Shown in pieces: positions 23,967 through 33,426 of a stretch of DNA of 43,084 nt; within the stretch, counting starts at the first letter, position 1; each line of letters begins with the position of its first letter. A program made the position numbers and the translations under genes. The notes under the pieces are model-generated. The model did no database searches. It worked only from the letters and a program-made list of their open reading frames with translations, and was not told the DNA's origin. Source of the DNA: Nitrospirota bacterium (GTDB lineage: Bacteria; Nitrospirota; Thermodesulfovibrionia; SZUA-242); the NCBI GenBank assembly GCA_027021335.1, contig JALUUO010000057.1:1-43084 (forward strand), in the 5' to 3' direction.

Positions 23967-25625
23967 ATGCTGTACGGTAATCTCTCCGGCTTAAAGCATG
24001 CCGAGCTGCGCGAACTTGAACGGCTCTATCGCAGAAAAATACCGGTCCGGTCCATAATCTCACCTGAAGCTGCCAAAATTATAACACGGCTCTCGGCCAG
24101 GCTTAACAGGCAGATAGGCATTCTTATAACCAGGCGCGGGCGTGTCAGCCACGTGGTTGTCGGCAATGCAACAGGTCTTTTCCTTCCCGATCTCAAAGAG
24201 TATGCCCTTGGACACAAGCTTCTTAGGGGGCTCCGGCTGATTCACACGCATCTTAAAGGCGAGCCCCTGAGTAATGACGACCTGACCGACTTGACTCTTT
24301 TGCGGCTCGATCTTATCGCAGCCATCGGAGTTTCTGGTGGGCAAGGATTGCCCGGAAAAGTTTATATCGGCCTGCTTAAGCCTGGAGAAGGCCAAGATAA
24401 CCTATATGAAGAACTGCCGGCCGAAGACTTTCACCACATATCGTTGGATTTCAAGTCGTTTATCGAAGCGCTTGAGGAAGAGATGCACCGCACAGCGCGT
24501 GCATCTGAAAAAAAGTCTGAAAAAAGGTCTGGGAAAAAGACCGTAAAAAGATGGACAGAAGATGAACGCGCAATACTGATTTCGGTCAGCACAGGCCCCA
24601 GATGGCTTCAGGATGATTCGATGTCTGAACTGGAAGATCTGGTCCGTTCGAGCAATATCGCTGTCTTAGACCGGATCATCCAAAGACCTGCGCGTATAGA
24701 TCCAAGGCATTTACTGGGGGCGGGTAAACTAAGAGACATTATAATACGTGCCATGCAGCTTGGAGCGACTGTTATCGTATTTGATCAGGATTTAACCCCT
24801 GCCCAGGGAAAGAGGATTGCGGATGCTACAGAACTTAAGGTTATAGATAGAAGTCAGCTGATTCTGGATATTTTTGCAAGAAGAGCCCACAGCCGCGAGG
24901 GCAAGGTACAGGTGGAGCTTGCGCAGCTTAAATACAGGCTGCCGAGGCTTACCGGAAAAGGCACCGCAATGTCACGTCTCATGGGCGGAATAGGAGGCAG
25001 GGGGCCCGGGGAGATGAAGCTGGAGGTTGACCGGCGGCGTGTCCGGGATCGGCTGGGACTTCTTGAAAAACAACTGAAATCCATTTCAAAGGCCAGGCGG
25101 CAACGCAAAGCAAAACGGGCCCGCACAGGTATTCCCATTGTCTCGATCGTGGGATATACAAATGCCGGTAAATCCACACTTCTTAATGCTCTCACAAAGA
25201 GCAGCACCTATGTTGAGTCGAAGATGTTTGCAACTCTGGATACTGCAAGCAGAAGACTGCGTTTTCCAAAGGAGCGGGATCTGATAATAACAGACACTGT
25301 CGGCTTTATACGAGATCTTCCCAAGGATCTTTTTAACGCGTTTAAAGCTACCCTTGAAGAGATGCAAGACGCGGACCTCCTTGTGCACCTGGTTGACATA
25401 AGCAATCCCAGGTTCGAGTCTCATATCGCCTCGGTCGAAAGCATTTTATCCGATCTTGGGCTGTCTGATAAACCTTCCTTGCTGGTCTTTAATAAAATCG
25501 ACCTGGTCTCCCCAGATGCAGTCGAAAATCTCTGTTTGCGTTTTGGAGCCATTGGCATTTCGACCCTTGAAGGCAGAACACTTTTGCCCCTGTTATCCGA
25601 AATCGAGACAAGACTCTGGCCATAA
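23967..25625 (+). CDS. hflX: Ribosome-associated GTPase HflX (long form)
   Basis: A 552-residue protein. The C-terminal G domain has GYTNAGKST (about 393), DTVGFIRDLP and NKID, the Obg-HflX type order. It is preceded by the HflX signature IDPRHLLGAGKL, VIDRSQLILDIFARRAHSREGKVQVELAQL and the G-rich GGIGGRGPGE linker. An additional domain of about 190 residues precedes this core (GRVSHVVVGNATGLFLPDL), ending in a Lys-rich spacer (SEKKSEKRSGKKTVKRW). E. coli HflX lacks it, but longer forms with such a region are known in other phyla. HflX splits or rescues stalled 70S ribosomes. The start abuts the lspA stop. Confidence 0.96.
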   Translation: MLYGNLSGLKHAELRELERLYRRKIPVRSIISPEAAKIITRLSARLNRQIGILITRRGRVSHVVVGNATGLFLPDLKEYALGHKLLRGLRLIHTHLKGEPLSNDDLTDLTLLRLDLIAAIGVSGGQGLPGKVYIGLLKPGEGQDNLYEELPAEDFHHISLDFKSFIEALEEEMHRTARASEKKSEKRSGKKTVKRWTEDERAILISVSTGPRWLQDDSMSELEDLVRSSNIAVLDRIIQRPARIDPRHLLGAGKLRDIIIRAMQLGATVIVFDQDLTPAQGKRIADATELKVIDRSQLILDIFARRAHSREGKVQVELAQLKYRLPRLTGKGTAMSRLMGGIGGRGPGEMKLEVDRRRVRDRLGLLEKQLKSISKARRQRKAKRARTGIPIVSIVGYTNAGKSTLLNALTKSSTYVESKMFATLDTASRRLRFPKERDLIITDTVGFIRDLPKDLFNAFKATLEEMQDADLLVHLVDISNPRFESHIASVESILSDLGLSDKPSLLVFNKIDLVSPDAVENLCLRFGAIGISTLEGRTLLPLLSEIETRLWP

Positions 25626-25782
25626 AACATGGTATTCTTTTAAATGTAAAGATATAAGACGCTCTTAATTTCAGGTTAAAAAGATCAAAAGACATGCAAT
25701 TGCCGGGTAAATATTTTATATTTATATATTTATCCACATTAAACTATATTTGTTACGAAGAGATCTGCTAAGACAATAGATT

Positions 25783-25789
25783 AAGGAGG
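25783..25789 (+). promoter_or_regulatory. Strong Shine-Dalgarno of clpB
   Basis: AAGGAGG, 11 bases before ATG 25801, is among the strongest ribosome-binding sites in the window and fixes the clpB start. The 170 bases upstream are AT-rich. I found no convincing heat-shock promoter (CTTGAA with CCCCAT-type) or CIRCE repeat. Confidence 0.75.
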
Positions 25790-25800
25790 TTTGGTTCGGT

Positions 25801-28440
25801 ATGGATATAAATAAGCTAACCCAGAAATCCCAGGAAGCCGTGCAGGCTGCCCAGACAAAAGCTCTGCGCTTTGGACACCAGGAGGTGGACGGCGAACACC
25901 TGTTTCTTGCCCTTTTGGAGCAGCCCGACGGACTGCTGCCAAGGCTTTTTACAAAAATGGACCTGCCTGTTGATACACTTAAAACCGAGGTGGAAAAAGA
26001 GCTGAAACGCAGGCCCAGAGTTTCAGGTCCCGGCATAGAGAGTGGAAAAATCTACATCACCCACCGCATAGAGGAGATCTTCAGAAAAGCCGAGCAGGAA
26101 GCCGGCCGTCTCAAGGACGAATACGTCTCGGTCGAACATATCGCCCTTGCATTAATAGATGAGGGCGACTCCTCTGCCGCCGGTAAAATCCTTAAGCGGT
26201 TCGGTGTAACGAAAGACTCTTTTCTGGCTGCCCTGACCAAGGTCAGAGGCAGTCAGCGCGTAACAAGCGCCACACCTGAAAGCTCATACGAAGCGCTCGA
26301 GAAATACGGAATAGACCTTGTCGAACAAGCGAAGTTAGGAAAACTCGATCCGGTAATCGGCCGTGACTCGGAAATACGCCGTGTAATACGTATACTTTCA
26401 CGAAAGACGAAAAACAACCCGGTTCTTATAGGAGAGCCTGGGGTTGGAAAAACCGCTATCGTAGAGGGCCTTGCCCAGCGTATAGTCCGTGGAGATGTTC
26501 CTGAGTGGCTGAAGGAAAGGTCGGTCTTTTCCCTTGACATGGGAGCGCTGATGGCCGGCGCAAAGTACCGGGGTGAGTTTGAAGAAAGGCTTAAGGCTGT
26601 CCTTAATGAAATAAAAAACAGCGAGGGCAAGATCCTGCTTTTCATAGATGAGCTGCATAACATTGTGGGCGCGGGCCGTACCGAAGGATCGACTGACGCC
26701 GGAAACATGTTAAAGCCGATGCTTGCACGCGGCGAGCTTCACTGCATAGGCGCCACCACTCTGGACGAGTATCGTAAGTACATAGAAAAAGACGCCGCGC
26801 TTGAGCGCCGGTTTCAGCCCGTCATAGTTGACGCGCCGTCGGTGGAAGACACCATATCCATACTGCGTGGATTAAAAGAGCGTTTCGAGGTTTTTCACGG
26901 AGCCAAAATACAGGATAACGCACTGGTCTCAGCAGCGGTTTTGTCGAACCGCTACATCTCCGACCGTTTTCTTCCGGATAAGGCAATCGACCTTGTGGAC
27001 GAGGCCTGCGCCATGATCCGGACCGAAATAGACTCTATGCCGTCCGACCTGGACGAGGTTACCAGGAGAGTCATGCAGCTGGAGATCGAGGAGGCGGCAC
27101 TCAAAAAAGAGACGGACGAGGCAAGCCGGCAGCGTCTTAATAATCTTCGCAAAGAACTGGCTGACTTAAAAAGCCATACCGATTCGATGCGCACCCAGTG
27201 GGAGACGGAGAAACAGGCCATATCCCGGGTTCGTGAACTTCGTAAAGAGATAGAAGAGGTTAGACACGAAATAGAACAGGTGCAGCGGCAGTACGACCTG
27301 AACCGTGCAGCCGAGCTGCAGCATGGAAAGCTTCCGGCGCTCGAGAAAGAACTTAAGGAGGCAGAAAAAAAATTAACAGAAAAGCAGGGGGGAAACCGGC
27401 TGCTCAGAGAAGAGGTGACAGAGGATGAAATCGCTGATATAGTCTCTCGCTGGACAGGCATTCCGGTTACAAGACTTGTTGAGGGTGAGCGCGAAAAACT
27501 TCTCCGTCTTGACGAAATTTTACACAAACGGGTGATCGGCCAGAACGAAGCCGTCCGGCTGGTTTCGGATGCCGTAATTCGCGCCCGGGCCGGTATAAAG
27601 GACCCGAAACGGCCTATCGGGTCATTCATATTTCTTGGCCCCACAGGAGTCGGTAAAACCGAGCTGGCAAAAACACTCGCCCAAACCCTTTTTGATACGG
27701 AGGAAAACATGGTCCGCATAGACATGAGCGAATACATGGAGAAACACACTGTTTCCCGCATGATCGGAGCCCCGCCAGGTTACGTCGGATACGAGGAAGG
27801 CGGCCAGTTGACCGAAGCGGTACGTAGAAAGCCTTACTCTGTCATACTGTTTGACGAAATCGAGAAGGCGCACAACGATGTATTCAACGTGCTTCTGCAG
27901 ATCCTGGACGACGGCCGTGTCACCGACTCGCAAGGCCGGACCGTGAACTTCAAAAACACCGTAATAATAATGACAAGCAATATCGGCTCCCAGTACCTGC
28001 TTGAAGGCGTTACCAGCACCGGGCGGATAACCGAAGAAGCGAGAAGCTCGGTGCTAAGGGAAATGCGTACGCACTTCCGGCCGGAGTTTCTTAACCGCGT
28101 TGATGATATTGTTCTGTTTAAGCCTTTGATCATGGAAGAGATCAAGCATATTGTTGACCTTATGACCGACGACATAAGAAGCAGACTTGCCGAACGGAAT
28201 ATTAAAATCGAGTTGACGGATGCCGCCAGGGAGTTTGTGGCCCGTGAAGGCTTTGATCCTGTTTACGGAGCCAGACCGCTTAGAAGGTTTCTGCAGCACG
28301 AGGTCGAAACCAGGATAGGACGCCAGATTATAGCCGGAGGAGTGACTGACGGTGCAACCATTAAAGTGGACGCAAAAGAAGACGGCCTGTCAGTGGAGAT
28401 ATTTAATGCCCAGGAAGGGAAGGAGGTAACAGTAGATTAA
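25801..28440 (+). CDS. clpB: Protein-disaggregating chaperone ClpB
   Basis: An 879-residue HSP100 disaggregase that works with DnaK. Clp_N repeats occupy about 1-145. Module D1 has GEPGVGKT (about 210) and [15 protein letters not shown]. The long Glu/Lys/Arg-rich coiled-coil middle domain (about 410-535, [20 protein letters not shown]) distinguishes it from ClpA. Module D2 has [16 protein letters not shown] (about 613) and [20 protein letters not shown]. The C-terminal D2-small domain shows [18 protein letters not shown]. There is no ClpP-binding IGF/L loop. It appears monocistronic: AT-rich leader with a strong ribosome-binding site, and a 15-bp stem-loop after the stop. Confidence 0.98.
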   Translation: MDINKLTQKSQEAVQAAQTKALRFGHQEVDGEHLFLALLEQPDGLLPRLFTKMDLPVDTLKTEVEKELKRRPRVSGPGIESGKIYITHRIEEIFRKAEQEAGRLKDEYVSVEHIALALIDEGDSSAAGKILKRFGVTKDSFLAALTKVRGSQRVTSATPESSYEALEKYGIDLVEQAKLGKLDPVIGRDSEIRRVIRILSRKTKNNPVLIGEPGVGKTAIVEGLAQRIVRGDVPEWLKERSVFSLDMGALMAGAKYRGEFEERLKAVLNEIKNSEGKILLFIDELHNIVGAGRTEGSTDAGNMLKPMLARGELHCIGATTLDEYRKYIEKDAALERRFQPVIVDAPSVEDTISILRGLKERFEVFHGAKIQDNALVSAAVLSNRYISDRFLPDKAIDLVDEACAMIRTEIDSMPSDLDEVTRRVMQLEIEEAALKKETDEASRQRLNNLRKELADLKSHTDSMRTQWETEKQAISRVRELRKEIEEVRHEIEQVQRQYDLNRAAELQHGKLPALEKELKEAEKKLTEKQGGNRLLREEVTEDEIADIVSRWTGIPVTRLVEGEREKLLRLDEILHKRVIGQNEAVRLVSDAVIRARAGIKDPKRPIGSFIFLGPTGVGKTELAKTLAQTLFDTEENMVRIDMSEYMEKHTVSRMIGAPPGYVGYEEGGQLTEAVRRKPYSVILFDEIEKAHNDVFNVLLQILDDGRVTDSQGRTVNFKNTVIIMTSNIGSQYLLEGVTSTGRITEEARSSVLREMRTHFRPEFLNRVDDIVLFKPLIMEEIKHIVDLMTDDIRSRLAERNIKIELTDAAREFVAREGFDPVYGARPLRRFLQHEVETRIGRQIIAGGVTDGATIKVDAKEDGLSVEIFNAQEGKEVTVD

Positions 28441-28453
28441 GTCTCTGTTGGAG

Positions 28454-28486
28454 ATCTCCCCCTCTTAGGCGCTAAGAGGGGGAGAT
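28454..28486. terminator. 15-bp perfect stem-loop between convergent clpB and porin genes
   Basis: ATCTCCCCCTCTTAG (28454-28468) and its exact complement (28472-28486) flank a three-base GCG loop. It sits 13 bases after the clpB stop and 10 bases before the porin stop, so it can serve both transcripts. T-runs are short on either side, so it may act partly as an RNA-end stabiliser. Confidence 0.75.
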
Positions 28487-28496
28487 GTTAATCTGT

Positions 28497-29522
28497 TTAG
28501 AACAGCAACTGGTATTGAGCCAGGAAGGTATTATCTTTATAACCACCTGCACCTGTCCAATCCCATTTGTCCCCGCTTGCTAACACATAGTTCAACTGAA
28601 GACGTGATGCGGAGTTAAAGAAAACGTTAAGTCCAAGAAATGTGTTGCCAAGGGTAGAATCTTGGTAATCTCCCTGATAGTATCTCACAACCGGTTCAAA
28701 TGTGGAGTTGACGTTATAGCCTGCATGCACAAACCAGACTGTTTGGTCTCCTCTGGTTCCCTCGATATTTTCGCCGCTGATGTATTCGGCCTTAAGCGTG
28801 GCATTTCCAACATGACTAATGGCGCCTATATCTAAAACTTTATAAGCATCGGTGCCTGTACCGCCTGCCTGCTCGCTTTCACCGTAGGATACTTCAGCAT
28901 GAATGGTTTTGCCCCTGTCATACATGATACGGCCTGCGTATGCTATGGAATCTCCAACAGTGCCGCCGTTTACCACACTGCTACGTGTTGTCGGATTAAA
29001 TACACCGATATCATAGCTGAGGCCGGGGCCGATCTGACGTCCACTCAACATAAGGCCGGTGGAACGTTCAAGTACAAGTGATTTTTCCATGCCGCGTTTG
29101 GTGATGTCCAGCTTGGCGCCTGAGCCATTGAAATCCATGCCCACCGGAGTTTTGAATATACCCATCTTAATTGAAGCGGCACTGTGAAGCTTGTAGCCGA
29201 CCTCTGCATCTTTGATGATTTGAGGAAGAAGGCCACTGTTGCCACTATCCGCTTTATTAAAATCTACCTGTAACTTGCTGAAAGCCTTACCCATCTTGGC
29301 CTTGTATCCGATACGAATACGGTCGGCTCCGAATCTAAAACCATTATTCTCAGCATTTTCTACATCCATTAAGCCATCACCCTGTTCCGCTGTACTCTGG
29401 ATATAGCCGAACCACTTGACTTTTAATTCATCTCCATCCGCACTGGCCGCTTTCGGCATTGCCAATGCCGCCGTGAAAACAGCCGCCACTATGAAACTCA
29501 TAAACACGAAAATTTTTCTCAT
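28497..29522 (-). CDS. Outer-membrane porin (phosphate-selective porin O/P-like)
   Basis: 341 residues with a classical signal peptide (MRKIFVFMSFIVAAVFTAAL, cut after ASA). An amphipathic beta-strand-rich barrel follows with alternating patterns such as RFGADRIRIGYKAKMG, YKLHSAASIKMGIFKTPVG and HAGYNVNSTFEPVVRYYQGD. It ends in Phe (FLAQYQLLF), the signal for BAM assembly. The length and the IKMGIFKTPVG and LLSGRQIGPGLSYDIGVFN-type segments point to the OprO/OprP superfamily; substrate specificity cannot be read. GGAGGAGG just upstream of ATG 29522 predicts high translation. A CCCTGT/ACAGGG hairpin (29567-29581) lies in its leader. Confidence 0.85.
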   Translation of the reverse strand: MRKIFVFMSFIVAAVFTAALAMPKAASADGDELKVKWFGYIQSTAEQGDGLMDVENAENNGFRFGADRIRIGYKAKMGKAFSKLQVDFNKADSGNSGLLPQIIKDAEVGYKLHSAASIKMGIFKTPVGMDFNGSGAKLDITKRGMEKSLVLERSTGLMLSGRQIGPGLSYDIGVFNPTTRSSVVNGGTVGDSIAYAGRIMYDRGKTIHAEVSYGESEQAGGTGTDAYKVLDIGAISHVGNATLKAEYISGENIEGTRGDQTVWFVHAGYNVNSTFEPVVRYYQGDYQDSTLGNTFLGLNVFFNSASRLQLNYVLASGDKWDWTGAGGYKDNTFLAQYQLLF

Positions 29523-29566
29523 CTTCCGAATCCTCCTCCAAATACTTTTGAGGTTAGAAATTTATG

Positions 29567-29581
29567 CCCTGTAAAACAGGG
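29567..29581 (-). other. Small hairpin in the porin mRNA leader
   Basis: CCCTGT and ACAGGG form a six-pair stem with a three-base loop about 45 bases upstream of the porin start codon. Leader hairpins of this kind can stabilise abundant outer-membrane-protein mRNAs. The role is inferred. Confidence 0.4.
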
Positions 29582-29893
29582 AAATCACTAAAATTTGTAT
29601 TAAATTTGCCACTATGTTGTGTCGGTTTTACCTGACCCGTCTTTTAGGAAATAGGCCGCGCTATACTCTAAAATACTCTTAAAATACCGTTTTCAAAGCT
29701 GATATACCTCCAGTTTATACCCTAATTTTTAAGATGGACCGCACTGTCAAGACCTGTCATCAATATTTAGTTATGTCAATTTTATAGCAAAAAATATGCC
29801 AATATATTTGGTTCGATTGATGGTTTCTTTGTGTTTATAACGCAAAGATAGTGCAAGGTAAATGTGGATATGCTTTTGCTGGTTCTTATAATA

Positions 29894-29923
29894 TTGACTC
29901 ATTGGGGTCTAATCCTTTAAACT
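29894..29923 (+). promoter_or_regulatory. Candidate promoter for the S1-domain gene
   Basis: TTGACT and TAAACT hexamers are separated by 18 bases. Transcription would start about 29930 and leave a leader of about 95 bases before ATG 30024, which has AGAGG upstream. Such a leader could allow S1 autoregulation, which is known for rpsA in E. coli; that link is inference. Confidence 0.4.
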
Positions 29924-30023
29924 TTAATGCTTTTAAATTTTCCCGAATGGGCAAATCTGCAATTTCCCCCCATGCTTAATATTTATTATTGTGTGGTAGA
30001 TCATATCAAAGAGGTTTAAATTC

Positions 30024-31520
30024 ATGTCTGAAGATTATCCGGAAAACAGCAATTCCAGTCCCTCATCCGGTGGGACGGTTGAATATGAGGAAAGTTTCGA
30101 AAAACTTCTTGAAGAAAGCGATAGCATTCGACGAAAGACCAGGCTTAGACCAGGAGAAAAGGTAAAGGCCACGGTAATAAGTATTTCCGATGATTCTGTG
30201 TATATAGACTTCGGGGAAAAGAGTGAGGGAGTTGTTGCTCTGAGCGAATTTGTGGAAGATGGCGTAACGCATCTGAAAGAGGGTGATGAAGTAAATGCGT
30301 TCTTTCTGTCCAAGACGGATGGTACTATGCGTTTTACAACTTTGATTCACGGATATTCACCTGTAAAACTAGAGGCTATACGTGACGCACAGGCGGCGGG
30401 TATCCCGGTAAACGGCGAGGTTAAGCGAGAGGTTAAAGGCGGCTTCGAAGTTTCTGTAGGTGGGATCAGATGTTTCTGTCCGTTTTCACACATAGATTTG
30501 AGCGGTGGTCGTGAAGGAGGTGTTTTTCTGGGGCTAACGTTTCCCTTCAAGGTACTTGAGTTCGAGGAAGATGGCCGCAATATCATAGTATCAAGGCGGG
30601 CTCTGCTTGAAGAAGAGAAAAAGGCCAAAATCGAGGAACTTAAAAAGAGCCTTGAGGTTGGAGCTGAGATTACCGGAATAGTGCGCTCTGTGCAGAAATT
30701 CGGGGTTTTTGTGGCATTGGAAGGCGTGGTGGATGCTCTTATCCCTGTCAGCGAAATGGGTTGGGGGCGAATAGAAGAGCCCAAGAACCTGCTTTCTGTG
30801 AACCAGGAGGTGACGGCTAAGCTAATCGCTTTGGACTGGGAGAAGAACCGCCTGACCCTGAGCCTTAAGGCCATGCAGCCTAACCCATGGACCTTCACAT
30901 CCGAAAAATATCCTGTTGGTGTTAAGGTTAGTGGAACTATTGTCCGGCTTGAACCCTTTGGGGCTTTTGTTAACCTTGAACCTGCTATTGATGGATTGAT
31001 CCATATTTCAAACCTGGGAGCTGGAAGACGAATCAACCACCCGAAAGAGGTGGTTGAGGTGGGGCAGAGTGTGGAGGCATATGTATTAGCTGTAGACCCC
31101 GAAAAAGGAAAGATATCCCTGTCTCTTGAACAGAAGTTGAAGCCTGAAGAGATCGAACTTCCTGAAAAAGGTGAGCTTATAGATGGCGTAGTCGATAGAG
31201 TTATGCCTTACGGAATCTTTTTGAAGATGAGCAGTGGGCTTACAGGACTTATTCCTAATGCCGAAATGGGTACTTCCCGTGGCACTGACCACAGCCATAT
31301 GTTTCCTGCAGGCACGGATATGCAGGCGGTCGTAATCGAGGTGGATAAAAAACACCACCGTGTACGGCTTAGTCGTAAAGCGGTGATTAAGAAAACGGAG
31401 CAGGACGAGTACAGCCGTTATAAAAACGCTGCAAACGTACAGGAACAGAAATCTTCAAGTGGCATGGGAAGCTTCGGAGAACTTCTTAAGGCCAAGATGG
31501 ATGAAAGAGAAGCAGTTTAG
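30024..31520 (+). CDS. rpsA: Ribosomal protein S1-family protein with five S1 domains
   Basis: 498 residues. An acidic, Ser-rich N-terminal tail (1-40) is followed by five OB-fold S1 repeats at about 43-108, 127-192, 211-281, 298-368 and 384-452. The third and fourth have the classic G-x-V-x-x-x-x-x-FGxFV form (GIVRSVQKFGVFV, GTIVRLEPFGAFV). The C-terminus has a GSFGELLKAKM box seen in S1-like proteins of this type. Full-length proteobacterial S1 has six repeats, so this could be a short S1 or a second S1-like RNA-binding protein; the symbol is therefore tentative. Flanked by a porin (divergent) and a DUF6941-like gene (convergent). Confidence 0.8.
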   Translation: MSEDYPENSNSSPSSGGTVEYEESFEKLLEESDSIRRKTRLRPGEKVKATVISISDDSVYIDFGEKSEGVVALSEFVEDGVTHLKEGDEVNAFFLSKTDGTMRFTTLIHGYSPVKLEAIRDAQAAGIPVNGEVKREVKGGFEVSVGGIRCFCPFSHIDLSGGREGGVFLGLTFPFKVLEFEEDGRNIIVSRRALLEEEKKAKIEELKKSLEVGAEITGIVRSVQKFGVFVALEGVVDALIPVSEMGWGRIEEPKNLLSVNQEVTAKLIALDWEKNRLTLSLKAMQPNPWTFTSEKYPVGVKVSGTIVRLEPFGAFVNLEPAIDGLIHISNLGAGRRINHPKEVVEVGQSVEAYVLAVDPEKGKISLSLEQKLKPEEIELPEKGELIDGVVDRVMPYGIFLKMSSGLTGLIPNAEMGTSRGTDHSHMFPAGTDMQAVVIEVDKKHHRVRLSRKAVIKKTEQDEYSRYKNAANVQEQKSSSGMGSFGELLKAKMDEREAV

Positions 31521-31625
31521 GAATTCTATAAATTATAAATTATACAGGGCCGCCTCTTTGTGTGTTTGGACAAAATCCGAGTGCGAAAAAACAAGCTGGT
31601 TTAGTAGATTACTTTAGAACGAGCC

Positions 31626-32048
31626 CTAATGAAAATTTTGGTTCCCGATCTGTATTACAGGAAGTGGAAGTGAAGAGACAACCTGCCTGTCAAGAACTAT
31701 GTCGACCCAGTAGGTCCCCTGTGTCTTGAACTCCAGGTTGATGATTATCGAAATATGACGGCAGCGTTTTGTTCTGCCTGATAGTGACAGCCTGGATTTT
31801 GTCTGTGCTATCATCGAGTTGCGGTCAGGTGTGTATATTCTTATTGACATATCATGATCGCTGTTATCGCCCATCCATTCGTTTATAATCGTAAGACGCA
31901 GGTGCATGGCAGGGAAGGTATTCGCGTATATATTTTCGAATATTCCTATGAAACTCATTTTCCCACCAACTTCCTGTCTTACATCATCACAAAACAGGGT
32001 GAAGCTGAGCTGTGGTTTTTTTATATCGGATCCCATGTAGTTCCCCAT
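31626..32048 (-). CDS. DUF6941-like small protein
   Basis: 140 residues, soluble, with no signal peptide. The phrase LSFTLFCDDVRQEVGGKMSFIGIFENIYANTFPA matches the opening of a family I know as DUF6941 (CDDVR-E-GGK-S-IGIF). The rest is strand-rich (LRLTIINEW, MSIRIYTPD, ISIIINLEFKTQGTYWVDIVLD) and looks like a single beta-sandwich. Function is unknown. A second Met (residue 5) is an alternative start. It is transcribed alone on the minus strand, convergent with the S1 gene and 139 bases from the divergent MFS gene. Confidence 0.65.
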   Translation of the reverse strand: MGNYMGSDIKKPQLSFTLFCDDVRQEVGGKMSFIGIFENIYANTFPAMHLRLTIINEWMGDNSDHDMSIRIYTPDRNSMIAQTKSRLSLSGRTKRCRHISIIINLEFKTQGTYWVDIVLDRQVVSSLPLPVIQIGNQNFH

Positions 32049-32187
32049 TTAACAATGTAAGCCTACCATTCTTCTGCTTCGGTAAACAAGTGGGTGTTGT
32101 TCTCAAAGTCCGATTGACGGTTGCCGGAACTGTGAAAATAATTGATTGCCTGCGCCATTTGCCGCCGTGAACTGTTAAAGTAGTAAG

Positions 32188-33426
32188 GTGTCAACCTCTG
32201 TTGGATCACTCGGACGGTTTTCTGCCTTTCGTTACAGAAACTTCAGGCTATACTGGATAGGGCACCTAATATCTCTAAGTGGCGCCTGGATGCAGATTGC
32301 TGCTCAGGGGTGGCTTGTCTTTAGCCTGACGAACTCCGCTTTTTATCTGGGGGTTGTGACCGCAGCCGGATCTATGCCGATATTATTTTTCACCCTTTTT
32401 GGTGGTGTTTTAGCGGACCGCTTCAGAAAACGCTCACTTCTTATGTTTACGCAGACAGTATCGATTCTGCCTGCTGCAATTCTGGGTATTCTAACCTTTA
32501 CCCAGCAGGTTCAGATATGGCAAGTCATTGCTTTGGTAGGGCTTCTGGGCGTGGTTAATTCTCTGGATATTCCTGTCCGCCAATCTTTTCTTATTGATTT
32601 GGTGGCGCCTGAAAGTCTTCATCATGCCATAGCATTAAACGCAGCTGCTTTTAATGGGGCACGGATGATCGGCCCCGCCCTGGCCGGTTTTTTAATCAGC
32701 TGGTTCGGCCTTTATATCTGTTTCTGGCTTAACGCCGTAAGTTTTGGTGCCAGCCTTTTGGCCCTGTATTTTATACGTTCCGCCGATGCCGATCAATATC
32801 CGAAGGAAGAGGGAGGTGTTTTTGCACGGATGAAGGAGGGGTTTGTTTATCTTAAGATGGATAAAGAAATTTTTTCTCTAATGGTTTTGGTCAGCGTTTT
32901 AAGCCTTTTTGGCTTGCCGTACGCAACTCTTCTGCCTGTTTTTGCACGCGAAATTCTGCTTGTTGATTCGGAGGGATATGGATTGTTGATGAGTTCCGTG
33001 GGGCTGGGTGCGCTCTCCGGGGCACTGTGGCTTGCATTTAGAGTCTCCGGAGGCGGTGATAGCCGGCGAAATGTTTATTTAGGCGGCGTGTTTTTTGCCG
33101 CTGCCATGATATCTTTTTCGCAATCAAGACATATAACGCTTTCCATCTTACTTCTTTTTTGCACAGGTTTTGCCGCGGTTGCAGTTATCGCTTCGATAAA
33201 TACAACAATACAGAAGAAAATACCAAACCATCTTCGAGGGCGTGTAATGAGTATTTATACAACTCTTTTTTTGGGAATGTTTCCCATAGGTTCTTTGATA
33301 ATGGGAGCATCGTCACACCTGATCGGGGTTCGGTATGCTGTTGCTATAAGTGGAGTTATTTGCTTAACGGTTGTTGTTGTTGGCTCCTGGCGCTGCTACC
33401 GGAAGGCAAAACAGACAAATGGCTGA
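32188..33426 (+). CDS. Major facilitator superfamily exporter (MFS_3/enterobactin-exporter type)
   Basis: 412 residues with about 12 hydrophobic segments. The N-terminus FSAFRYRNFRLYWIGHLISLSGAWMQ and the loop GGVLADRFRKRSLL (MFS motif A between TM2 and TM3) match the EntS/TIGR00900 branch of proton-driven exporters. PVRQSFLIDLVAPESLHHAIALNAAAFNGARMIGPALAGFL is also typical of it. The central loop (about 195-215) and the GRVMSIYTTLFLGMFPIGSL second-half motif complete the fold. The substrate is unknown. It starts with GTG 32188, directly after a TAAGG. The last eight bases overlap the recD2 start (ATGGCTGA), so the two are translationally coupled although unrelated in function. Confidence 0.88.
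   Translation: MSTSVGSLGRFSAFRYRNFRLYWIGHLISLSGAWMQIAAQGWLVFSLTNSAFYLGVVTAAGSMPILFFTLFGGVLADRFRKRSLLMFTQTVSILPAAILGILTFTQQVQIWQVIALVGLLGVVNSLDIPVRQSFLIDLVAPESLHHAIALNAAAFNGARMIGPALAGFLISWFGLYICFWLNAVSFGASLLALYFIRSADADQYPKEEGGVFARMKEGFVYLKMDKEIFSLMVLVSVLSLFGLPYATLLPVFAREILLVDSEGYGLLMSSVGLGALSGALWLAFRVSGGGDSRRNVYLGGVFFAAAMISFSQSRHITLSILLLFCTGFAAVAVIASINTTIQKKIPNHLRGRVMSIYTTLFLGMFPIGSLIMGASSHLIGVRYAVAISGVICLTVVVVGSWRCYRKAKQTNG

Larger units (their letters stand above)
29523..30023. promoter_or_regulatory. 501-base divergent intergenic region (porin / S1 gene)
   Basis: An AT-rich region with no gene. It holds the porin leader hairpin CCCTGT-AAA-ACAGGG (29567-29581). On the plus strand it also holds a candidate sigma70 promoter for the S1 gene, TTGACT (29894-29899) with an 18-base spacer to TAAACT (29918-29923), about 100 bases before the start. 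For the porin, TTGACA (29745-29750, minus) has no -10 at proper spacing. Confidence 0.5.

Noticed and set aside
26952-27761. 269-codon open frame on the minus strand opposite clpB
   Set aside because: Ser/Arg-rich composition typical of an antisense shadow; it lies wholly inside a certain gene and resembles no family.
29714-29750. Porin promoter from TTGACA and TATAAA on the minus strand
   Set aside because: The hexamers are 25 bases apart, too far for a sigma70 promoter.
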